Shown: piece by piece, positions 1-6,160 of the stretch
Layout: each line of letters opens with the position of its first letter
Position numbering within the stretch: the first letter of the stretch is position 1
Origin: Nitrospinaceae bacterium
GTDB taxonomy: Bacteria > Nitrospinota > Nitrospinia > Nitrospinales > VA-1
Assembly (NCBI GenBank): GCA_029261435.1
Contig: JAJDBI010000145.1
Coordinates: 1-8,704 of the forward strand
Length of the DNA stretch: 8,704 bases
Reading direction: 5' to 3'
The notes under the pieces: generated by a model
Databases searched by the model: none
What the model was told of the DNA's origin: nothing
Seen by the model: the letters and a program-made list of their open reading frames with translations, nothing else
Program-made: the position numbers and the translations under genes

Positions 1-777
1 CAAAATTTTTTGTCCTCTCTTTTTTGCCTGAGTGATTTTGTTCCAGTTAATAGATGAAATTTGAAAATACTCTGCTTGCATTTTATGGCGGATAATATTT
101 TCTTCTCGTATGGGAACAAATGTTCCCGGTCCCACATGCAATGTCAGACGGGCGGTGTCGATAGTGTTTTTCCGTAACTTTGCCAATTGGGATTGGGTGA
201 AATGCAATCCAGCTGTGGGAGCAGCTATAGCCCCGATATGCGATGCAAAAATGGTCTGATAGCGCTTTTTATCCAACTCCAGGATTAGCGGGTTGGTATT
301 TAGAGGTCTATGGATATATGGGGGCAGGGGCATTCGCCCACTTTCGTTTAAAAGCACTGTAAGCCCTTCTAGAGATGAAAACCGTATAACAGCACGGCTG
401 TCCTGCCGTCTGATGAATTGAGCTCTTAAATCGCTTTTCTCGAACTTGAACGTGGTATCTGGATTTAAACGATTCAATCCCTTCATCATGACTTCCCACA
501 ACCCGGGTTCCAGCTCACGAATGAGCAAAATTTCTACCTGCTTGGCATTAGGTCCAATTTGGGCAAGAAGTTTTGCCGGGATAACCCGAGTATCATTAAA
601 AATCATCAAAGGATGATTTATGAGATGGTTTTTTAAATTGGTAAAAGTATCGTGTGTCAGGGTTTGCTTTCCCCGATCTACGACTAGTAAACGGGATTGA
701 CCTCGACGTTGGGTTGGCTTTTGCGCTATCAGTTCAACTGGCAAGTCAAAGTCGTAATGGGAAAGCTTATGTTTCAA
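1..777 (-). CDS. queA: S-adenosylmethionine:tRNA ribosyltransferase-isomerase, partial (C-terminus beyond left edge)
   Basis: QueA is a cytoplasmic enzyme that transfers and isomerises the ribosyl part of S-adenosylmethionine onto 7-aminomethyl-7-deazaguanine in tRNA, giving epoxyqueuosine. One open frame of 259 codons runs to base 1 without a stop. It begins with the family's usual opening (KLSHYDFDLPVELIAQKP), followed by SRLLVVDR, then MIFNDTRVIPAKL. Later come RYQTIFA, the hallmark APTAGLHFT, and LHVGPGTFVPIREENI with a following EYFQIS. QueA is usually about 340-360 residues, so roughly the last 80-100 lie outside. There is no ATG near the N-terminus. The TTG at 775-777 fits the expected start best, an in-frame TAA lies about 54 bases upstream, and no good Shine-Dalgarno sequence precedes the TTG. 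It is transcribed away from the cytochrome gene at 1138. The family is certain; the start is not. Confidence 0.93.
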   Translation of the reverse strand, partial: MKHKLSHYDFDLPVELIAQKPTQRRGQSRLLVVDRGKQTLTHDTFTNLKNHLINHPLMIFNDTRVIPAKLLAQIGPNAKQVEILLIRELEPGLWEVMMKGLNRLNPDTTFKFEKSDLRAQFIRRQDSRAVIRFSSLEGLTVLLNESGRMPLPPYIHRPLNTNPLILELDKKRYQTIFASHIGAIAAPTAGLHFTQSQLAKLRKNTIDTARLTLHVGPGTFVPIREENIIRHKMQAEYFQISSINWNKITQAKKRGQKIL

Positions 778-1137
778 GAGGGTTGGCCCGAGATCAGATA
801 TTGTCAGTCTATAGATAATGTGAGAGGGATTTTACGCAAGAAAATTACCCCATATCATGGGAAGGTGTGATTAATTCCCGTATTCATGTCATGCCTTGCG
901 AGGCAAATATAGCAAGTGGTTGTTAAGCCGTCTATAGTTCTTTATTCAATAAATAAAGTAGTTGTTCATAGATATTTAGGTGATTAGCAATGACTATTGA
1001 CCCGATAAGGGATTTATATTATCCTTCAGCTTGTTAAGCTAAGAGTATGGAACCGATGTGTTCATTTCTCTGGCAGAACTATTGCGTAAATAAAGCCTCG
1101 AATACTTGTAAGTTTTTAGGAGAAAAGGGAGTTGAAA
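778..1137. other. Divergent intergenic region, no gene seen
   Basis: These 360 bases separate queA (minus) from the cytochrome gene (plus) and should contain both promoters. I see no convincing ORF, tRNA or classical terminator on either strand. The sequence is AT-rich. It contains two small hairpins: TGCCT/AGGCA around a TGCG loop (892-905) and AGCTT/AAGCT around GTT (1028-1040). No -35/-10 pair with proper spacing stands out. The best partial match is TTGACC at 997 with TATTAT at 1017, but the spacer is only 14 bases. Confidence 0.6.
1118..1131 (+). promoter_or_regulatory. Ribosome binding site(s) of the tetraheme cytochrome gene
   Basis: Two purine-rich cores precede this gene: AGGAG at 1118-1122 and AAGGGAG at 1125-1131. 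The second sits 6 bases before the ATG at 1138, which favours that start. The first would suit the TTG at 1132, which adds only two residues (M-K) to the protein. Either choice leaves the signal peptide intact. Confidence 0.6.
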
Positions 1138-2052
1138 ATGGGAAGAATAGTAAAAGTTCTGAGCTTGGTTTTTGTTTCCTTGGTTTTGGTCTTTGGAACC
1201 GGTATTGAGGCGGACGCTAAAAAGAAGAAGAAAAAGAAAGTAGTATTGACCGCAGAAGAGACAGCCATGTTTGATAAATGGGAAGTGAAACCCAAGAAGC
1301 GGGCCAAGGCGGTCAAGGATATGCGGAAAAAACCAAAATTTGTTGGTGCTGTTAAATGTAATGGCAGTTGCCATGATGCATATTATCAGGCTTGGACTAA
1401 GTCACCCCACGGTGGCACCTATAACTTGTTGAAGCCGGGAGAACGTAAGGAAGCTAAATTACGCGTTAAACTCGATCCTGAAAAAGATTACACGACAACC
1501 CCTCTTTGTTTACGTTGCCACACAACAGGCTATCGTCAAAAGGGTGGATTTAAGCCAGCCGGTAGCAAGAGCAAAAAGGGTAAGGATACGGCTACTAAAA
1601 TAGATCCGACTGAGCCGAACAAAGAGCAAGTGGGTTGTGAAATGTGTCATTCGGTTGCGGGTGGTTCTCAGATGCGTGCGGTGATGAAATCTTCAAAAGG
1701 GAATTTCACCAAGGCTGAGACTGAGCACTACGGCCAGCGATGGGATTATGCCAATGTTTGTACCCGCTGTCATACTCACAAGAACACGCCTTTCAAACCT
1801 GAGGTTCACGATAAATATAAGTTCAACTTTGAAGAGCGAAAGTTGAAAGTCCATAAAATCGCCGATTACTGGAACGAAGACAATGCGGACCAGAAACTGG
1901 AGAAAAAGGAGGAGCGTGCCAAAGAGGTTGGCCAAACGGAGAAAACCCCGTTGGTGATCGAAGACTTTAAGATTAATGATAAGGGTAAGCTGAAGTTCAA
2001 AAAAGGCACTAAACCTTATAACAGCAAGAAAAAAACCTATAATTACAAATAG
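1138..2052 (+). CDS. Secreted tetraheme c-type cytochrome, cytochrome c554-like
   Basis: This is a predicted periplasmic electron-transfer protein of 304 residues. A signal peptide is clear: basic MGRIVK, a hydrophobic core at about residues 7-22, and an ADA site ending at residue 27. Four heme-attachment motifs follow: CNGSCH (74-79), CLRCH (124-128), CEMCH (167-171) and CTRCH (208-212). The surrounding pattern (W..SPH after heme 1, CHTTGY at heme 2, VGCEMCH at heme 3) matches the c554-like multiheme group. The first motif has three residues between the cysteines instead of two. Seven lysines (28-34) follow the presumed cleavage site, and the C-terminal third is highly charged and lysine-rich with no further heme site. 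The gene stands alone between its own leader and a strong terminator. Redox partner and substrate are unknown, and no catalytic function can be read from the sequence. Confidence 0.88.
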   Translation: MGRIVKVLSLVFVSLVLVFGTGIEADAKKKKKKKVVLTAEETAMFDKWEVKPKKRAKAVKDMRKKPKFVGAVKCNGSCHDAYYQAWTKSPHGGTYNLLKPGERKEAKLRVKLDPEKDYTTTPLCLRCHTTGYRQKGGFKPAGSKSKKGKDTATKIDPTEPNKEQVGCEMCHSVAGGSQMRAVMKSSKGNFTKAETEHYGQRWDYANVCTRCHTHKNTPFKPEVHDKYKFNFEERKLKVHKIADYWNEDNADQKLEKKEERAKEVGQTEKTPLVIEDFKINDKGKLKFKKGTKPYNSKKKTYNYK

Positions 2053-2073
2053 AGAATTTTACTGTTCCTAAAT

Positions 2074-2110
2074 AAAAAGGCCTGGTCCGTTCAGGGCCAG
2101 GCCTTTTTTT
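2074..2110 (+). terminator. Rho-independent terminator after the cytochrome gene
   Basis: AAAAAGGCCTGG (2074-2085) pairs perfectly with CCAGGCCTTTTT (2097-2108) across an 11-base loop, and the T run continues to 2110. The GC-rich core is followed by seven Ts, and the structure begins 21 bases after the cytochrome stop codon. The A run on the left arm could let it also act on the opposite strand, although no minus-strand gene approaches it. It separates the cytochrome from the UDP-glucose dehydrogenase gene. Confidence 0.93.
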
Positions 2111-2147
2111 CTTAAAGCCTCACTCCCCATTTACCGAAAAGTTCTAA

Positions 2148-3533
2148 ATGACATCTAAAACATTCAAAAAAAATATTTTGTGCATCGGAGCTGGTTATGT
2201 CGGTGGACCGACCATGACTGTTATCGCCAATAAATGCCCGAACTATAAGGTGACGGTTGTTGATATCTCTCAGGAAAGGATCGATGCCTGGAATTCCGAC
2301 AGGCTCCCCATCTTTGAACCCGGTTTGAAGGAACGAGTGCTGTCTGCCCGTGGAAAAAACCTGTTTTTCTCGACGGAAATTGACCGTTGTATTGATGAGG
2401 CCGATATCATTTTTGTCAGCGTCAATACTCCGACTAAAATGTTTGGTGAAGGGGCAGGAAAAGCCGTCGATTTGCAGTTTATCGAGCAAACAGCACGACG
2501 TATAAAAGAAAACTCCAAATCCAATAAAATCGTTGTAGAAAAAAGCACACTTCCTGTTCGCGCTGCAGAGGCTTTGGCGACCATACTTCATTCCGGTAAT
2601 AACTCTGTTAAGTTTGAAATTCTATCGAATCCTGAGTTCATGGCTGAAGGGACGGGGATTAGAGACATGGAATCTCCGGACCGGATTTTGATTGGCTCAA
2701 AAGATACTCCATCTGGGGTAGCGGCCCGTGATGTTTTGCTGGATATCTACCTTCATTGGGTACCCAAGGATCGCTTGATCACCACCAATTTATGGAGTAG
2801 TGAGCTTTCAAAACTTGTGGCCAATGCTTTTCTCGCTCAAAGGATCTCTTCCATCAACACAATTGCTTCCCTCTGTGAGGTGACAGAAGCCGATGTGACG
2901 GAGGTTTCTCGTGCTATTGGTATGGACTCCCGGATTGGTTCCAAGTTTTTAAATGCCGGGCCTGGGTTTGGCGGTTCTTGTTTTCGCAAAGATATATTGA
3001 ACCTGGTTTACTTATGTGAGTATTACCAATTGAATGACGTTGCTGCTTTCTGGGAGCAGGTTGTATCTGTCAATGATAATCAAATGGAAAGATATGTCAG
3101 GCGCATTCTGCAGGCCATGTTCAATACTCTGGTCGGGAAGAAGTTGGCGGTATTTGGCTTTGCATTTAAGCCCGATACGGGAGATACCCGGGATGCTCCG
3201 GCGATATATATTTGCAAACGGCTTCTTGAAGAAAAAGCCGACTTGAAAATTACCGATCCCTACGCTCTGGACAATGCCCGAAAAGACCTGCATGATGCTG
3301 AAGAGGGCGTGGAATTTATTGAAGATCCCTACCAGGCGGTTGAAGGTGCACATGGAATTGCGTTGATCACCGAATGGTCTTTATATAAGGATCTGGATTA
3401 CCAGAAAATTTTTGATAAAATGGAAAAACCCGCTTTTATTTTTGATGGAAGAAATCATCTGGACCATCAAGCTCTCTACGAGATAGGTTTCAATGTTTAT
3501 CCTGTTGGGAAACCCGCTTTGTCGCATTTATAG
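2148..3533 (+). CDS. ugd: UDP-glucose 6-dehydrogenase, eukaryote-like class
   Basis: This cytoplasmic enzyme oxidises UDP-glucose to UDP-glucuronate with two NAD+, supplying a precursor for capsule, exopolysaccharide or lipopolysaccharide sugars. All 461 residues are present. The Rossmann motif GAGYVG is at 14-19. The UDP-binding/catalytic stretch NPEFMAEGT contains E163 and E167, the catalytic lysine is K222 in ELSKLVANAFLAQR, and the nucleophile is C278 in FGGSCFRKD. C-terminal motifs include GFAFKPDTGDTRD and KPAFIFDGR. Motif spacing is the same as in human UGDH (K220, C276), shifted by two. Phrases such as AWNSDRLPIFEPGLK and RGKNLFFST are typical of the animal/plant class rather than the shorter classical bacterial Ugd. 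The start at 2148 has no clear Shine-Dalgarno sequence, and only 37 bases separate it from the terminator. A lipoprotein gene follows, but no glycosyltransferases are in view. Confidence 0.96.
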   Translation: MTSKTFKKNILCIGAGYVGGPTMTVIANKCPNYKVTVVDISQERIDAWNSDRLPIFEPGLKERVLSARGKNLFFSTEIDRCIDEADIIFVSVNTPTKMFGEGAGKAVDLQFIEQTARRIKENSKSNKIVVEKSTLPVRAAEALATILHSGNNSVKFEILSNPEFMAEGTGIRDMESPDRILIGSKDTPSGVAARDVLLDIYLHWVPKDRLITTNLWSSELSKLVANAFLAQRISSINTIASLCEVTEADVTEVSRAIGMDSRIGSKFLNAGPGFGGSCFRKDILNLVYLCEYYQLNDVAAFWEQVVSVNDNQMERYVRRILQAMFNTLVGKKLAVFGFAFKPDTGDTRDAPAIYICKRLLEEKADLKITDPYALDNARKDLHDAEEGVEFIEDPYQAVEGAHGIALITEWSLYKDLDYQKIFDKMEKPAFIFDGRNHLDHQALYEIGFNVYPVGKPALSHL

Positions 3534-3560
3534 TTATCCCGCCTCACATGAACGGGATAA
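3534..3560 (+). other. Perfect inverted repeat directly after the ugd stop codon
   Basis: TTATCCCG (3534-3541) and CGGGATAA (3553-3560) are exact reverse complements around an 11-base loop. The stem can extend two pairs, one of them G-U, into the ugd stop codon. No T run follows (TTCCTCCTG), so it is not a standard intrinsic terminator. It could instead protect the 3' end of the message or partly terminate it before the lipoprotein gene. The possible ATG at 3548 lies in the loop, which argues against that start. Confidence 0.6.
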
Positions 3561-3583
3561 TTCCTCCTGTTATTCTGCCTGAC

Positions 3584-4270
3584 ATGAAAATCTCCGGATA
3601 TTTATTTTGCGTCGTCTTAATGGCTTTGTCTTTAAGTGCCTGCAAGCTCGATTTGTCTTCAAAGGTAAATATTGGGGATTTGAATCGCGTTGCCCTGAGT
3701 CAGGATGGAGGTGTGACGGGTTTGGGAACCATTAAGCTGGAGGTCGGCACTTTGGATCAGTGTCAGAGTCAAGGCCAGTTTTTTTCTTCGGTGCTGGAGA
3801 ACCATTTTGAGGATTTCAAAATTCGTCCCTGTGAGCAGGTGGGTATGGAAACTTATTTTGTAGCCGCAATTCAAATTCCAATTTTGCCTTCTGCAAAGGA
3901 CTGGCCGCAAAAATCTAATAGTCTGATCGCTATCACTGCAGGTCGTTCGAGTCAGGTGGGTGGGGTGGATGTAGACCTTTTGCTAAATCAAGAGCGTTTC
4001 AGGAGGATCAATAAAGCGATCGAAGCCAAGTACTTTCAGAAATTTGATTTCGCTCGCTCTCGAATATCTGTACAATTGAAAAATGACCAATTGACCTATC
4101 ATGATGTCTTGGCTTCAAATGTATTTGCCGATGGATTGCCTGTCGTTGAGCTGAAAGCATTTGGTCTTAAGCCGGGAGCCCATCTTGAAGTTGAACTTTC
4201 AGATGTCCAGCGAGAGTTCTTTTCTCTTTATAGTCGCGTGCCATTATTCAAACTGATTCTCAGTATCTGA
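3584..4270 (+). CDS. Predicted outer-membrane lipoprotein of unknown function
   Basis: I do not recognise this 228-residue protein with confidence. It has a textbook lipoprotein signal: MKISGY, a hydrophobic stretch, then the lipobox LSAC with the lipidated cysteine at residue 20. Lysine at the next position (no Asp +2 retention signal) suggests the outer membrane if proteobacterial sorting rules apply. Two further cysteines (C60, C83) in the mature part could form a disulfide. The rest is soluble with alternating hydrophobic residues, suggesting a beta-rich fold, and has no catalytic motif that I can name. The ATG at 3584 is preferred over the in-frame ATG at 3548, because it places a basic residue next to the signal peptide and avoids the hairpin loop. 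Neither has a clear ribosome binding site. It follows ugd by 50 bases and may be cotranscribed, but a shared role is only a guess. Confidence 0.72.
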   Translation: MKISGYLFCVVLMALSLSACKLDLSSKVNIGDLNRVALSQDGGVTGLGTIKLEVGTLDQCQSQGQFFSSVLENHFEDFKIRPCEQVGMETYFVAAIQIPILPSAKDWPQKSNSLIAITAGRSSQVGGVDVDLLLNQERFRRINKAIEAKYFQKFDFARSRISVQLKNDQLTYHDVLASNVFADGLPVVELKAFGLKPGAHLEVELSDVQREFFSLYSRVPLFKLILSI

Positions 4271-4364
4271 CTAGTAATTCAGTAGGTCGGCGCTGCTACT
4301 CCCTGAGCGTAATTTCGTCCGCAAATTTAAAAGTCTCTCACCTCTTAAATCAAATCAAATACCG
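4271..4364. other. Short AT-rich spacer before the nuclease-like gene
   Basis: This stretch has no gene. It contains CTAGTAATTCAGTAGGTC at 4271-4288, which resembles a sequence at 5457-5474 on the far side of the next gene. It also has the five-base repeat AAATCAAATCAAAT (4347-4360) just before the next start. No clear Shine-Dalgarno sequence or promoter can be assigned. Confidence 0.4.
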
Positions 4365-5399
4365 ATGTCAGAAATTCCTCCTGAAGTATTAAAGTCACTT
4401 CAAGAAAAGAAGGTGCTAGAGGAACATAGAATTTCACAGCAAGGTCTAGGAAGGCCCATTATCTCGACTGAATTTCAAGGTAGAAGGTTCCTTGCAATTG
4501 GGAGGGAAATTTTTGATTCAGGAGAATGTAAAACATTTCACGATGTTCTTCCCGTTTACCTTAGAGCACTTTTAGGTGAGGAATGGATAGAGAAGGAGTT
4601 GAGTAAAGAGTCTAGACATCCAATTCTACAATGGCATCATGCTATGGTCTCCTATCTTAAGGAAAACAAACAAAGCCCTGATGAGATCCAAAATGTCCCA
4701 ACCCTGGGAGCTATATCTGCATTATTGAGGCTTTCCTACAATCTATACCTCATGGCAGATAACTCAGAACTGCAAGAAAAGTTGATTGAGCGACTAAAAA
4801 ATCAGAATCAATTTTTGGGTGCAAATTATGAAACACAAGTGGCAGCATTTTGCATATTAGCCGGTTTTGAGGTCGTCCTTGAGAATGAAGATGATCTAAG
4901 TTCTACTCACTGCGAATTCACGGCTAAAAATATTAAGAGCGGTCGAAAATTTTCTGTTGAGGCCAAAGCAAGAACTCACGGCAAAAACTCAGGTGCAATC
5001 TCCAGCCAGCTACACCTTGCGCTCAAGAAGAGTGCCGATTACGAAAGAATTATTTTCATCAACATCAACACCCCCGAAGATATTACCAGTCTGGAGTCCA
5101 CTAAATGGATTAATGAAGCTGTTGCCTCTATTCGAGGCGCTGAAGAACGACTGACAATAAAAGGGAAGGATGCTCCCCCCGCTTATGTTTTTTTAACCAA
5201 CCACCAGAATACTGACAATTTAAGCGATATCAGGTTTGATATGGGAGCCGTCGCTGAAAGTTTTAAAATCTCTGACTTTGGAACTTATTCTTCGTATGAG
5301 AACTTAAAAGTGGCAGTTGGTTCTAGAGATAGACATAAAGAAGTGTTGGACATTTTTGAAGTTATTAAGACCCACCACAGTATTCCATCAAGCTTTTGA
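4365..5399 (+). CDS. Uncharacterised protein with PD-(D/E)XK nuclease-like core
   Basis: This 344-residue soluble protein has no signal peptide and no named function that I can assign. The N-terminal half (1-145) is mostly helical and charged. Residues about 150-215 fit the restriction-endonuclease-like core: a helix with GANYETQVAA (E156) and AGFEVVLENEDD, then HCEF (E184) and FSVEAKAR, where E199-A-K201 matches the E-x-K half of the PD-(D/E)XK active site. E184 would take the place of the usual aspartate. The later part (IIFININTP, AYVFLTN) alternates strands and helices, as expected for the rest of such a domain. No methyltransferase, helicase, DNA-recognition domain or antitoxin is adjacent, so it is an orphan. 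Thirteen of its 17 arginines use AGA or AGG, unlike neighbouring genes, suggesting transfer. The ATG at 4365 lacks an obvious ribosome binding site. Nuclease activity is inferred from the motifs, not shown. Confidence 0.7.
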   Translation: MSEIPPEVLKSLQEKKVLEEHRISQQGLGRPIISTEFQGRRFLAIGREIFDSGECKTFHDVLPVYLRALLGEEWIEKELSKESRHPILQWHHAMVSYLKENKQSPDEIQNVPTLGAISALLRLSYNLYLMADNSELQEKLIERLKNQNQFLGANYETQVAAFCILAGFEVVLENEDDLSSTHCEFTAKNIKSGRKFSVEAKARTHGKNSGAISSQLHLALKKSADYERIIFININTPEDITSLESTKWINEAVASIRGAEERLTIKGKDAPPAYVFLTNHQNTDNLSDIRFDMGAVAESFKISDFGTYSSYENLKVAVGSRDRHKEVLDIFEVIKTHHSIPSSF

Positions 5400-5455
5400 C
5401 GGAGAAAGCCTTAAATGGTAATAGATATTTCTTTCCAGAGGAAGGTGGAAATGTA

Positions 5456-5468
5456 ACTAATTATTAGT
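5456..5468. repeat. 13-bp palindrome between convergent genes
   Basis: ACTAAT and ATTAGT flank a single central T, making a perfect odd-centred palindrome in the 85-base gap between the convergent nuclease-like gene and the diheme cytochrome gene. The single-base centre suits protein binding better than an RNA hairpin. It lies downstream of both genes, so an operator role is doubtful and it may be chance in AT-rich DNA. Confidence 0.3.
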
Positions 5469-5484
5469 AGGTTCTCAAAAACTT

Positions 5485-5742
5485 TTAATATGGCCTGTCT
5501 GTGGGGGTGTGGCACATCACACAGTTTCCCATAGGGCGGTGAGGCATGATGGGGATTTTCTCCACTCCCTGGATATGACATTGCATGCACTGTTCAGCTG
5601 GCAGAGAGGCTTTATGGTATTCTGATATTCTAAAGTCTGGTGCCGCACTGATGAATGAATAGCCCAGGCTACCGATCACACCAATACCTATCAACATCAT
5701 AAATCTATAAAAATTTCTTGTTCCGTTTGATTTTTTAGCCAC
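5485..5742 (-). CDS. Membrane-anchored diheme mini-cytochrome c (NapB-like spacing)
   Basis: This 85-residue protein has a single N-terminal hydrophobic segment (about residues 14-34, FMMLIGIGVIGSLGYSFISA) preceded by basic residues. That is consistent with an inner-membrane anchor facing the periplasm or an uncleaved signal. Two heme motifs follow, CMQCH (52-56) and CVMCH (74-78). H43 and H68 are well placed as distal ligands, giving a bis-histidine diheme module. The phrase IPIMPHRPMGNC between the hemes recalls NapB-type diheme cytochromes, but the protein is much shorter than NapB and no napA is present. It starts with GTG at 5740-5742, 30 bases after ridA on the same strand, so it is probably the last gene of the dctM-ogt-recO-ridA transcript. 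It would pass electrons between a quinol-linked protein and a periplasmic acceptor; both partners are unknown. Confidence 0.85.
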   Translation of the reverse strand: MAKKSNGTRNFYRFMMLIGIGVIGSLGYSFISAAPDFRISEYHKASLPAEQCMQCHIQGVEKIPIMPHRPMGNCVMCHTPTDRPY

Positions 5743-5772
5743 GGTAATTTTGCCTGGTTGCGTTAAATTGTT

Positions 5773-6153
5773 TTAGGAGTGGGCAATTGCATCAATTTCT
5801 ACTTTTGCCCCTTTAGGGAGTGCCGCAACCTGCACACAGGCTCGGGCGGGTTTGGTTTCGCCAAAAAACTTTTCGTAAACCTGATTCACTCTGGCAAACT
5901 CTCCCAGATCGGTTAGATAAACCGTGGTTTTAATAACATGGCCCAGGTTCATTCCATCGGCTTTTAAAATAGCTGCTACATTATTCAGTACCCATTCCGT
6001 CTCTTCTTCGATTGTGCCATTCATCATTTCCATATTCTCTGGATTGAGAGCGATCTGCCCGGAAGTATAAAGAAACTCACCGATACGAATGGCTTGAGAG
6101 TAGGGTCCAATTGCTGAGGGAGCCTGGGATGTTTGAATCTGTTTTTTTTCCAT
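5773..6153 (-). CDS. ridA: RidA family reactive intermediate (imine/enamine) deaminase
   Basis: RidA (YjgF/YER057c/UK114) hydrolyses reactive 2-aminoacrylate and other enamines/imines released by PLP enzymes, protecting those enzymes in the cytoplasm. The 126 residues match the family's usual length for the trimeric fold. IGPYSQA (15-21) and LYTSGQIAL (28-36) are family signatures. The substrate-carboxylate arginine is R104 in PARACVQV, followed by C106 and E119 in VEIDAIA, the arrangement of the deaminase-active RidA subgroup (R105, C107 and E120 in E. coli). It lies 9 bases after recO on the same strand. Its Shine-Dalgarno sequence (AGGA, 7 bases before ATG) overlaps the recO stop codon, so the two are probably translationally coupled. 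Confidence 0.96.
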   Translation of the reverse strand: MEKKQIQTSQAPSAIGPYSQAIRIGEFLYTSGQIALNPENMEMMNGTIEEETEWVLNNVAAILKADGMNLGHVIKTTVYLTDLGEFARVNQVYEKFFGETKPARACVQVAALPKGAKVEIDAIAHS

Positions 6154-6160
6154 AAAAAAT

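Noticed and set aside
308..499. A 63-codon minus-strand ORF inside queA
   Set aside because: It is a shadow in another frame. The true queA frame reads through the whole region with clear family motifs.
997..1022. TTGACC and TATTAT resembling sigma-70 -35 and -10 boxes upstream of the cytochrome
   Set aside because: The spacer is only 14 bases, too short for a normal promoter, and the region is AT-rich enough for chance matches.
1039..1374. Minus-strand ORF of 111 codons opposite the cytochrome start
   Set aside because: Its phenylalanine-rich low-complexity content is the antisense of the lysine run and signal region. No ribosome site or family signal is present.
2112..2591. Minus-strand ORF of 159 codons over the start of ugd
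   Set aside because: It is antisense to conserved ugd sequence, extends into the terminator region, and its translation shows no recognisable domain.
3548..3583. Upstream ATG that would lengthen the lipoprotein by 12 residues
   Set aside because: It would put a non-basic, proline-containing stretch before the signal peptide and start in the loop of a hairpin. The ATG at 3584 gives a normal lipoprotein signal.
5431..5451. Small hairpin CTTTCC/GGAAGG between the convergent genes, considered as a terminator
   Set aside because: The stem includes a G-U pair, the loop is three bases, and no T run follows on either strand.
4365..5742. A toxin-antitoxin or restriction-modification pair formed by the nuclease-like gene and its neighbour
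   Set aside because: The only adjacent gene is a convergent diheme cytochrome. No methyltransferase, antitoxin-like DNA-binding protein or helicase is present.
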